Source: Acephala macrosclerotiorum (Eukaryota; Ascomycota; Leotiomycetes; Helotiales; Mollisiaceae). From it: a stretch of DNA of 64,000 nt. The stretch spans positions 62,001-126,000 of the forward strand of contig MU119264.1 of the NCBI GenBank assembly GCA_014904845.1. Reading direction: 5' to 3'. The translations under genes and the position numbers were made by a program. Of this stretch, positions 1 to 9,767 are shown piece after piece. The notes beneath the pieces are model-generated. The model was given only the letters and a program-made list of their open reading frames with translations. It did no database searches and was not told the DNA's origin. Positions within the stretch are counted from its first letter, which is position 1. Every line of letters begins with the position of its first letter.

Positions 1-2126
1 TCAAGCAATGCCAAGCCTTTTGATGTTCACTGCCAAGTGATTCATATTCGTCATGATCTCACCATTCGACCCTTCACTTCATCCCAAATCGTCCCAAATC
101 CGATCACCATGCTTCTAAAAACCAGATATTCAAGTGACGCTCCAGGCTCTCAGACCGATACAATGGCCCAAACCCTGTGACGATCCCCCTTTCCCTTTGT
201 ATTGAAAGAGTTTCAAGATCTCCTCCACTCAAAGAAAACATTAAAGAATTTACCTCACCGATAAAATGTGCCGCCGGAGCATTTCCATCAGATCAACTTG
301 AAGTCCACGTGCAAAGCAAGTAAGAAATTTAGAAAATGAACCGAGTGGAACAGGTATAAGAACGGAAAAAAGTGGATTGGCAACGAAACAAAATACAAAA
401 CAGGCAGGAGAAAGAGGCATTTAATTCTCCAAACAAAATAGCGAATAATGCTATGCTCGTGTTGCAACATTTGAGTTTTAAACGTATCAAATTATTTAAT
501 CGCTTGATTTCGCTCTGCTGAACAATTCGTGATTACGGGGTTATCCCAATCTGTCCACCAAGGCTGAGCTCGGTACTAGGATTTCAATCCTTTTAGGCAC
601 GCGACAGCTTCTTGAAAATCGAAGTCAAAAGCCGACACAAGTTTCAAAGCTTGCGATGAATCGCCGAAGACAATTGATGGCCGTGCTGTCTTGGCACTTT
701 GGGGTTCTAACAATGAGGTCGTGAGAGAATGTCATTTTGTTTGACTTGGCGGTTTCGTGCATTGGGAAAGTTAGCGTCCTTGGCTGGTAGAGCGGGTACA
801 ATATTTCTGGACATGGGCGCCAGTCAAGGGTCTCCCAAGGCTGTGCGATCTGAGTTTGCAGGGGAGCAGGCCCATGAGGAGCAAATCGAAATGGGGAAAA
901 AATACCTGGATAATTGTAATAGCAGAGAACCTTATTTTAGCCTACCATGAGAGATGGACTGGCGGAGAATCCGAACACGACGTCGCGATCGAATGGCCAA
1001 GATCTTCAGCGATCGATGATGACATTGTTGAAGAATAAGCAGTGAGGAGGTGACTCGTCGGACATCAATTGAGAACGTGCGAATTTTCAGCAATCACGTT
1101 TTCAGCCCTCTCATTCGATTCGAGGAAAAAAGTGTTCCAGAACGATTGCGGCGTCAATGCCAAGAATCTCAGTCCTGCACGTGTGTTGGCCAGAAGCTCA
1201 GCCATTGTCCTCAGCTCATAATAATAACGATGGTCAGCAAAGCCACAAGTGGAGAACTTCCAGAAGCTTTTGCATTGGGCAGGATTCGATTAGCATTGCA
1301 ACCGCGGGAGAAGGCTGAAAGGCGTATTGTGCCTTCCTTATCTGATCATCTGGCACTATAATTGATTATCTCGAATGATTCAGTTGTTCTTTTCCGCGGC
1401 TGCACTGACAACTGAAGGAGGCTTACTGTCGTGGTGCCGAATTGTCTCGGTTTACGGTCGATTTACCCTAGCCAGTGAATAGTCGCGGGATATATTAGGC
1501 TCTAGGCCCGATCCATCTCTTCTTAGCGGATGAATATGGGGTTAATACTGTTTTAATTCTGGCCCTAGTCTGGATCTGGATCTGCTGCCCCTGTCCTCGA
1601 GATCCGTATCTGGGCTCAGCCGTCCAACCATGTGCACGGCTGATGATGGAGAATGTCACTTGGAGCAGCAAAAGCCGTCTCACAGTTTCTCCCCCGGGTC
1701 AAACCAAAGACAAGGAGATGACCGAGCTGCAGGAGGCGTTTCCGCAACCATGATACTCATACCCCGTCAGCTGGCTATTGTGTTAAAGGCTGCAGCCTCC
1801 CTCCTTTGTACGAGTATCACCTTATCGATTCACGATTCGACGTTGACGGTTGCAACATCTCACGAGCACAAAGGAAGTCGACGATTAAGATTCGACAGTA
1901 GGACAAGACAGCATTGCGATTGCTGAGGCGGAAGATAATTATTCTTGGACGAAATACCCATTGGCATCAACCTCGACGATATTCATTGTTTGGCAGAACT
2001 GTAGACTTCAACGTCTCGTCGAAGTATATCTCTACGACAGACATCGTTGTCGAAGCAGGCTTCCTCGACACCATATCAGGTAGAGACATTGACTTGCCCT
2101 CGGACCACGCCTCGAGCACCCTCACC
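1..2126. other. No recognisable gene
   Basis: This stretch has only short, overlapping open frames of up to about 100 codons on both strands. None has a recognisable domain or a convincing intron-exon structure. Much of 1700-2126 is probably the upstream region of the membrane-protein gene that starts at 2127. Confidence 0.5.
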
Positions 2127-3046
2127 ATGAAGCCAACCTCACCACTCTCCCTCCTCCTCTTCCTCCGCCTCGCCTCCGCGGCCCCTCTTCCCCTCACAAT
2201 CGACGCCCTCTACCCAACAGACTGCCACTCAAAATCCTGCATCATCTCCCTCCTCACCACGCCGCACACCAACCACCACACACCACCAACCCACCTCACC
2301 TCACCCCATTTCCCCTCCCACCAACTCTCCGAATCACCTCTCTCCGCACCCTCAAGCGACGACAGACCAACACCAGCTCTCACCTCATCCCAACCACTAT
2401 CCAGCTCCTTCCTCCTCTCCCTTACAAATCCTGCCTCCCACCCCTCAATCCAAAAAGCGCCCGTAGATCACGACCGTTCCGCAGAATCCACCGAGAACCT
2501 ACCTGCGAAACCCTCCTCCGCTCTAGCGGAACTACGAGCTGCGGATTTGAGGAAATATTGGGAGACGTTACGACCTGCTTCTGCACAGAATGCTGCGAGT
2601 CCGAATAATGCGCAGATGGAGAGGTGTGAGATGGGGATGAGTGGAGAGATGTTTGGGGGTAGAAGCGAGAGATTTTATTATATGCACAGGGCGAGGATGG
2701 GGACGAGTGGGAGGGATTATGCGGATTTGATGGTTGTGGGGATTGTGGTTTTGTTTTTGGCGGTTGTGGTTGCGTTAGAGGCTGTTGAGAGATGTTCGGA
2801 TTTGTAAGTTCCTAAATCTTCTTTCTAATATGGTGAGATGCTAATTGGTTTTTCAGGGGAGGAATTCTGTGCGGAAGAAGACAGAGGAGAGGAGAGATTT
2901 ATCTCGAGGATGATAACCTCTTCATTGTCAAGAAGCCATTCGAACTTTCTCCAGCGCCGGCGTCGAGGGATAAGAGAGACTCGATGGATTACAGGGACGA
3001 GAAGGAGGCGTTTGCTTATGATAGTGATGCTGCGGAACGGGTATGA
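2127..3046 (+). CDS. Secreted, single-pass (type I-like) membrane protein, Ser/Thr/Pro-rich
   Basis: I do not recognise a named family. Two exons are read, 2127-2803 and 2857-3046, joined by a 53-base GTAAGT...CAG intron, giving 288 residues. The N-terminus has a classic signal peptide (hydrophobic residues 7-18, likely cleavage after ASA near residue 18). Residues 20-130 are rich in Ser, Thr, Pro and His, as in O-glycosylated fungal wall proteins. Residues about 201-220 form one strong membrane segment, followed by a basic stop-transfer stretch (CGRRQRRGE) and a short acidic cytosolic tail. The start is the first ATG of the frame that gives a signal peptide; the frame is open further upstream but without a better ATG. 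The layout resembles cell-surface sensors or wall-anchored proteins, but no WSC or Cys-rich head is present, so a sensor role is only a guess. Base use changes sharply inside exon 1 from C-rich to G-rich near position 2500. Confidence 0.65.
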
Positions 3047-4628
3047 GGTATCATTTGGGAGCGGAAACAGGAAAAAGGCGGATATCATAATGCATTATGC
3101 TTTTCTTTGTTAGTCACATTGGGTGAAATACCAGGAGTTTAGGAGAATGGTTTGCAGCATACTCATGGCGTTTGGGAAGCCATCAAAGTGTTGAGCCACG
3201 AATTTTAGTTACGAGAGTAGCTTTTGGAGAAGAATGAGCATCATTCAACCATCTCATCCTTCTTTCTCCCATCTTGGTTCCACATCTTCTCTTTCCCGAA
3301 ATGAACGTCCAAAACTCGAACCGACCTTACAAAAATTTGCTTCGGGAGTCTCCATTCCCGCTGCAGCCCGTCCACCGTTACCATGAAACACAAAACAAAA
3401 TGTCTCAGAATGTCACTCTTCCATTTGACATCCGTGTATCACAGTGACATCCTCACCCCGCGTCTGTTGACTGTGGCTGCGAACCACAGCGAGTAGAGAG
3501 TACCAATTACCAACGAACGTAGCTTGGCAAAAACGATCGGCCAAAAAAATGCCAAGTTCACAGGAGGTTAATTTCACTCTTGAGAAGTGAAATTGTGGGA
3601 ATTACAGATGCCGGTAATTTTTAGGAGCCTGTTTTTACTCGGCTCCGATGTGGGGGAGATCCGAGATGTTTGCCGACAAATTAATTGTCCGTGACATTTT
3701 CTCGATTGAACATGAACTGTTCCTTCGAAATATTTTGTTTTTTCTTTCGTCACGAAAAAGAACTCAAGTGTGATCATTCCTAAGATCGTATTTGGAGATT
3801 GTGATCGACTAGTATATCTTCGTGTTCGTACTTCCACTGTTCTGATTGGCGCGCTCCATTGGATATCGAAAGTACAACGCGATTTTCAACGTCATTTTAA
3901 GAAGTCTAGTTGCTAAGTTCACGGGTCCGTACTAATGAATTTGGGTGGAGCGTTCTTCTCGACGTTCAGATGCAATTGCTTCCGAGCCGCTTGGAGGTTA
4001 GGAGCACTGCCGCTGATGTAGTGTTGCCGGTAGACTGGAGTGTGGATTTTGAGGAGCTGATATCATTTCAGGACATCTCCTAGATTGTAACGTTTCTTCA
4101 CGGCAGTTCTCGTGTTTACTATTATTCTATTCTGCTCTTGTATTTGCGTTCGCCAATGTTGACGCTATGTATTAGATTAACTCGATCATAATACAGCATC
4201 CAGGAACGAAGAGAGACACAAGATGGGAAAGGGGGAATAGTGGAACACAGAAACGAGGCAAGGTGTCTTCAGACAACGAGGAGCCTATCTGCGATCACGA
4301 ATTGGTGATGTACGTAGATGGCTTCACCTTGCTGCGATGGTCCTCCTCTCATTCTCCAAGTGTTCACGTCACATTTTTCCTCACGATTGCATTGATTCTA
4401 ATATTTGATTTTAGTATGACTGTTCTTTTCATTCTTATTCTATGTCACTATCCGTCCCGTTTCTCACTTGAGATTCTAATAAGTGTACTCTGTCTAATAG
4501 AGAGTTTCTTTCTATCCTATCGTCTTTCAAGAGAGGGAAAATTGGGGTAATCAGAAAGGTTTTGGGGGGACACTCACCATCAGAGCTCATCTACCATTTT
4601 TGCTCCATACATTGCTCATTGAGTACAT
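3047..4628. other. No recognisable gene
   Basis: Only short frames of up to about 95 codons are seen, with no domain match I can recognise. It includes the 3' region of the membrane-protein gene and, near 4600, the 3' end of the minus-strand small membrane gene. Confidence 0.45.
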
Positions 4629-4924
4629 TTATATCAGATGTTGACTATGAAGGACAAGGAGGGCGCATGCAACGATGAATAGAATGAAAAGAAGTATAGC
4701 GAAAATGGTGCCACAAGTGGCTTTGCTAATGCAGTCTCGACACAGACTATTGTCAGCATGGATAGCATGGGCTGATGCTACCTGGTAGTCATCAGTTGTA
4801 CCTTGGCCTTCGCTTCGGGTGGGGAGTAGGGCTGGTCGAGGGTATCGACCAGCTCGATGTCGATCCAGTGAGCGTCGCGATGTTCAGGTGCGAACATCGA
4901 CTTTAGGACTTCGTATCTCGGCAT
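4629..4924 (-). pseudogene. Small membrane protein, paralog A (frameshifted)
   Basis: This is a damaged copy of the gene at 5605-5877. The 5' part opens at ATG 4924 and runs through HWIDIELVDT, but reads into a stop at about 4778. In the next frame the same DNA encodes RSEGQGTTDDYQVASAHA, then a Cys-containing segment (CRDCISKATCG) and one membrane helix, ending at TAA 4629. The neighbour keeps this order in one frame (DLEL...RSEGQGPTDDHPVASVHA...NPCGASF...membrane helix), so a single frameshift between about 4800 and 4860 explains the break. An unrecognised intron cannot be excluded but no suitable GT-AG pair is obvious. The function of the family is unknown. The 5' flank (5004-5092) also matches the flank of paralog B. 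Confidence 0.5.
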
Positions 4925-5003
4925 CTTAGAGATGCCCGAGAGTTGATTTGTGTTGAGGTTGGTGCTTGACAGTAAGTGTGAGAATGAGTTGGAGTTTCGA
5001 TAT

Positions 5004-5092
5004 GACTTTTCTCTCTTTTTCAGAAGCGGACCCTCGAGCAGCTCTTCAAGCGTTTCCCTGCACACTGTTCTCGAAATCCAACTCTGTTCTTA
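5004..5092 (-). repeat. Duplicated 5' flank, copy A
   Basis: This about 89-base stretch aligns with 5997-6083. Both contain a pyrimidine run, then GAAG-CGGAC, then CAAGCGTT or TAAGCGTT, then AACTGTTCTCGAAA or CACTGTTCTCGAAA. It lies just upstream of each of the two small membrane-protein genes, about 990 bases apart. The duplication therefore covered the promoter and leader as well as the coding part. Confidence 0.6.
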
Positions 5093-5604
5093 CACATTGT
5101 CGTCAATAGAGGACAGCTAGACAAGGCCAAGGAGCAACCCGCACTAGCACGCCCTTGATGGAGACATCCCCCTGTTCGCGCTAGCTTCGGTTTGCAGATT
5201 TTGAATTTTGTATCTTTCATTGCTATACCACGTTTGCTTATGCGCAAGTGCGATTCGATTCAAACATCATGGAGTATACTCGAGATGTTTTGATTAATAT
5301 TGGAGTTAGCATCCTGTCTTCCCAGCCCAAGAATGAGGGCCACTGGTGGGAGGTACACGGCAAGGGCTGGGGGCAAGGAGAATTTATATTGGGAAATATC
5401 CACTTGTTTAGTCACATCAAAATATGGGATTTAAGGCTTTTTTTGTCAAGGGTTTCATTGACTATCTAATCAGCTCACAAGGAGCTGAGGGTGTTTCAAG
5501 TATGTACAAGAATCGAATCGAATCTAACCCTTGGATATCCTTGCCTTCCTCTTTCTCTTCTCTTCTCTACTCTCTTCTAACTCACCATCTCCCATCACTT
5601 ACGA

Positions 5605-5877
5605 TCAATGTGCAGCACGAATCCAAAAGCCTATGCCAATGAATACTAGAAGGACAAGTCCTACGATGAAGCTAGCACCACAGGGGTTCTTGCGACATGT
5701 ACGGAGCAAGACATAGAACAGACTCTCTCCAGCAGGACGGTCCTGTGCGCGGGCAGCGTGGACCGAGGCCACTGGGTGGTCGTCGGTTGGTCCTTGACCT
5801 TCGCTGCGCCCACGAGTTGCTACTCGAGGTGGGCGAACGGTGCCGAGTTCCAAGTCTGTCCAGTACATGCCTCCCAT
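5605..5877 (-). CDS. Small single-pass membrane protein, paralog B
   Basis: An intact 90-codon frame starts at ATG 5877 and stops at 5605. The N-terminal half is polar and contains the block RSEGQGPTDDHPVASVHAA. The C-terminal part has CRKNPCG followed by one hydrophobic helix (about residues 66-86, ASFIVGLVLLVFIGIGFWI) and a short tail. With no signal peptide and a membrane helix at the extreme C-terminus it looks tail-anchored. Its reality as a gene is supported by the paralog at 4629-4924, which keeps the polar block, the Cys pair before the helix and the helix itself while the DNA has diverged. The family is unknown to me; no function is assigned. Confidence 0.6.
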   Translation of the reverse strand: MGGMYWTDLELGTVRPPRVATRGRSEGQGPTDDHPVASVHAARAQDRPAGESLFYVLLRTCRKNPCGASFIVGLVLLVFIGIGFWIRAAH

Positions 5878-5996
5878 TGTCTTATTGGTGCTAGAGTCTG
5901 GGGGTATGGGATTGTTTAGAAAAGTTTGGGGGTAACTGAAGCTTGGTACTGGGTACGAGTATCAGTTGTGGGTTGAGAATATGCAGGTATGAGTAA

Positions 5997-6083
5997 GACT
6001 TTTTCTTTCGTTCGAAGGCGGACTACGTCGAGATACTTAAGCGTTCCTCGACAAACTGTTCTCGAAACCCTCTGCTGTTCTTC
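5997..6083 (-). repeat. Duplicated 5' flank, copy B
   Basis: This is the partner of 5004-5092, upstream of the intact small membrane-protein gene. The shared core contains ACTGTTCTCGAAA and the poly-pyrimidine tract. It is probably promoter or leader sequence. Confidence 0.6.
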
Positions 6084-6944
6084 TTCTGCTCTTCTTCAAT
6101 TGAACGGCGAGTCATCCATGTTGACCTTGAGCTTCTGGAGAACCTAGGATAACTTAAGGTGGAACAGAAACATTGCAGTCCTCTGTTCTACTCGACTGCG
6201 TCGATCGAACAGCGAGTCTTCCAGGCTGTCCTGGAGCCAAGAGACCGAAGTAGCAATATCGGCAGAATTTACAGTGTGACAGAGCATCGAAGTCCTCTGT
6301 CCTTGTCACTGAATATGAAGATCTTGACTTGTCTTAACCAGGAAATTAGACAAATACGCTCCGGAATAAAGACTTGATGTGATGACTGACATCTGATTGG
6401 TTGAAATTTTAACCCATTGTCCGATTGTTCTGATGAGAAGCTTTGTTGAGATCTGACAATGGGATTGCTTGTTTGGGTTTCTCAATCGCCGAAGCGTCTG
6501 ATAGCTCGTCTTCTCAATTGGACTGAAATTTGTTGTAGTGACGTTGGCCTTGTGGATGGAATCCTGTTGCATTTGGAAGATCTTACCGTGTGAGAGAAAG
6601 CCATCATTTATTTCACGTTCTTCTTCCCACTCCATCGCTTGACGTTCAACAGCGTACCAGAGCTAGGCAAGGCTCTTCATCGGGACATCCGACCGGTGAC
6701 ACAAGATTCGGATACACCTGAGAGTAACGTAGTTCGCACGTGAGCTCTTATTTGGCTATCTATCCGGTTATTCTTCATAGAATTTGTGCCTGCAAATGCT
6801 ACCACCAGCGCGAAGAGTATTGCCTGTCGTATAGGTCGCAATACTCTAAATCCCCTCATATCAGCCCTGGGTATCTCCGAAACAACGCCGTAGCAAAATA
6901 TTTCAATTATGACAATGCCCTCGATGAAGAGGGACAATGTTCTC
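6084..6944. other. Intergenic, no recognisable gene
   Basis: Short frames only. Two weak local direct repeats are visible: GAACGGCGAGTCATCCA near 6102 against GAACAGCGAGTCTTCCA near 6207, and AGTCCTCTGT near 6177 and 6292. The right end is the 3' flank of the DUF7918-like gene. Confidence 0.4.
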
Positions 6945-8158
6945 CTAATCAGAATCCTCCGTCAAATCAACAGTGGCCTTCCTCCCCGATTTTCTCTTCT
7001 TCTTGGAATTTGATGGTCCTTCGCCCGCATCGCGCTCTCTCTTGATGGTTCTCTGGGGTGTATTAGAGGAGCCTCTACCGCGGTTCTATAGCGGATTAGC
7101 ATAGAGTGCATTATCATGTAAAGTCCAACACGTATCAGGCCTTTCAAGAACTTCTCGAGCTGTTTCTTTTGGTCTGCGTCTAGATTATTGAGATCGACGG
7201 GTGGGGGCGAAGCTGAAGCTTCTTCGGGCTCGGGAGAAGGAGTTCGCTCAACGATGAGTAGGCTTTTCAGAGCTTCTGCACTTCTTATTAGAATCGACCA
7301 TTGTTAAGTACTGAGAACGGCTGGGACATTACCTTTTGAACGGTATTTGAATCGGAAAGTAGCTATTGGAAAGTTATCTATCTTGTCGGCCTTCACGATT
7401 AGTCGCGATATAAGTTCATCCGCAGGGCCGAAGCTTGGAGACTTGATCAGTTTGTGAAATGGTGGGTTCAGGAGGCTTACTCACGATACTTGATGAGACT
7501 TCGCCTGGCCTTTAAGAGCCTTTTCATGTACGGATGATTGACTGAGTTCCGAGGAAGGATCTCTGGCCACTTTGGAATCTTTCTGCACCTCAGGAGAGGC
7601 ATCCGCTCGATAGAACTTTACCGTGATTTCGCCAACTTTTTCGATGCGCTCAGAGTCCTGCTTAACTTCCTTAAGCTTATCATCGTCCATAGCTATATTT
7701 CGTTAGTGGAGTTGAGACTCGTCATAAAAGAGCCTACTAATGCCAATCTTGGAGAACCGGAATTTCTTGACGAAGTTCTGGTTGTTTTTACCGGGAGCTG
7801 GAACATCGACGCCTTTGAATTCCAATTCCATATGATTCTTAAGTACTCGATCACGAAAGTTATCCTTATGGAAGTACTTCGATATCACTCTCGTATCCAT
7901 CTGCTTTCCGTCGACGAATATGGGGATCGACATCGCATCGCAGTCCATAGAGAATGGCTTTGTAAATGCAAGGCGAACCGAAAATACCTTGTCAGACACC
8001 GCTTCCACGTATTTGCTGACAGTTCTTGATGCCTGAAACTCTTCTGCTGCAGTACTGGGCGTGATCTCATCCTCTTCTTCATCGTCGTATTCCTTGAGCG
8101 CATGGCCGTCAACGTAAACCGAGACGTCAAGACCGGGGACCGCATCGAGAATCGCCAT
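6945..8158 (-). CDS. DUF7918-like nuclear protein
   Basis: Five exons on the minus strand are read as 8158-7738, 7692-7485, 7433-7333, 7275-7130 and 7085-6945, giving about 338 residues. The N-terminus (MAILDAVPGLDVSVYVDG), the acidic EYDDEEEDE stretch, the FVDGKQMDTRVI segment and the core (FRFSKIGITMDDDK ... VGEITVKFYRA) match what I recall of the fungal DUF7918 family, whose biochemical role is not known. The C-terminal exon is basic and disordered, with a likely nuclear signal (SKKKRKSGRK) and a final VDLTEDSD that looks like a SUMO-interacting motif. The start is the first ATG of the frame. The donor of the last intron (CGT|GTTGGA) is weak; it was chosen because it leads into the only sensible tail frame. 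Two other open tail frames exist, so that border should be treated as provisional. Confidence 0.7.
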
Positions 8159-9399
8159 TGTGACTTTGACCTCGGATACCAATTGCGGATTCTTCGGACG
8201 TGGATTCTGCGCACACGCGTTAAATGATTCTGGTCGAATTAAAGACAAAGATTACGGGTGAATCGAGGCCTAACGCTCGCTAGTCGCGACCGACAAAGCG
8301 TCCAGCCGAGAATTCGAAGGTGAAACCGACCTTGATGATGTCAAAATGATCACTTTTAGGAGGGCAAAAGAGTGCAGAAAGTCCTTGATTCTACCAGAGA
8401 TCTAAAGGACATAAACTCCTAAAACACCAAGCGTTCCACACCAATTCACGTGATTTAGGCATCCCAGACCACCATTTTAACAGATGATAGCTGGCAGACT
8501 CCAAGGAGGGTAGCAACGTTATGGTCTAATAGTCCCAGTCTGCGATGGTCAATTGATCAATGAGAAAGTCGGAGACTGTATTGGAAGTTATATAGTGTTG
8601 CTGTTGAGTTGTGTTGATTCGACAGACTGTGCTTCGGAAATGAGAACGCGAAAAGCGCGCAGTCACGTGTTGCAGCCTATTTTAAGGCTTCCAAGGCTCT
8701 CTTCCCCCTCGAGCTCGAAACTCTGTCCGCAGGTCCCATGACATCAAGGACTTCAAGAGCAACACTATATGTTTATTAAGAGGGGTCGTAGACTTCTTTG
8801 GGGGGTATTCTATATCCGGGAAAGAGCCGAGCTTCCTTCAATGTCTGAAAAGGCAAGTCAACGTCCCTCGTCCGGATGCGCTCCCGGCTTCAATACATCA
8901 ATCTCTAATCTTTCCATACTTCGCATGATGTTTGAAGGATGACCTGTCGGCGAGATTCCCGCCTTCGAGTTCTGCACCAGAGCATCTAGCATCTGCAGAG
9001 TAGCGATGCTCTTCATCAACCCATGACGATCGAGCATCTCACCACAGTATTCCGCCTAGCCCCAGTGTTGATGTCCGATGAAAACCAAAACCACAGACTC
9101 TTAAGAATTGTCTCCAAAGTCTTCTTTGCGAAGCTTCATGCGATCTTTTATTTCTATGAAGCCTCTCTCGATTCAAGAACATCGAGGCGTTGGTGAGGCT
9201 GGGTAGCACCTGCCTACCATGCAAGCACTTCCTCCCAACAACCTCATGTGTCTTCCTAACTCAACCATCGTGCCTTCCAAACTCAATCACCCTAACGATC
9301 TCCTTTTCATCCCTTTCGTTTTCACTTCTCTTCCTCTCTTCTACATCACCCACAGCCAACTCTGTCTAGATTCATCTTGAATCGATCTCAATCCCTTTC
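8159..9399. other. Intergenic, no recognisable gene
   Basis: No supported coding region is seen. The segment 9290-9395 is strongly pyrimidine-rich, like a fungal core promoter or leader, and leads to the weak candidate gene at 9400. Confidence 0.4.
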
Positions 9400-9767
9400 A
9401 TGAAGACTGCCAGCACCGTAACCTTCAGGCTAGGGGCAGGAAAGCCTGTGACTCTGATTCCTGGTTGTGTAATGAAGTTACAGGTAATGGAAATGCGAGA
9501 AGAGACAGCACGTCGTGACTCTTTAGATGCTGACCCTACCGTTTGCTTATGTTGGTGGGCATGGGTGCTTAATTTTATCAACAATTGAGACGATGAGCTC
9601 GAAGATAGAAGCTGAGATACAGAAGGTGAGTGATGTTTCAAAGTTGATGTTGAAATGGGGTGCTGACCTGGGCGTTGATGTAGGAGTATGCCGCGACGAG
9701 CGACAAGGTCGTCAACGCGTGGGTTTCCAATAATAGATGCACAATGAGAGAGATACGAGGTGGGTGA
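9400..9767 (+). CDS. Candidate 88-residue protein, three exons
   Basis: I do not recognise this protein. The candidate exons are 9400-9483, 9527-9625 and 9684-9767. All junctions are phase 0 with standard GTAATG...TTTAG and GTGAGT...GATGTAG borders, and CTGAC-like branch sites lie 10-20 bases before the acceptors. A CT-rich leader precedes the ATG. Translation gives a short basic start (MKTASTVTFRLGAGKP), a hydrophobic middle (MLTLPFAYVGGHGCLILST) and a helical, charged end. The first intron is only 43 bases, at the lower limit. There is no homology evidence, so this could be a chance assembly. Confidence 0.25.
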
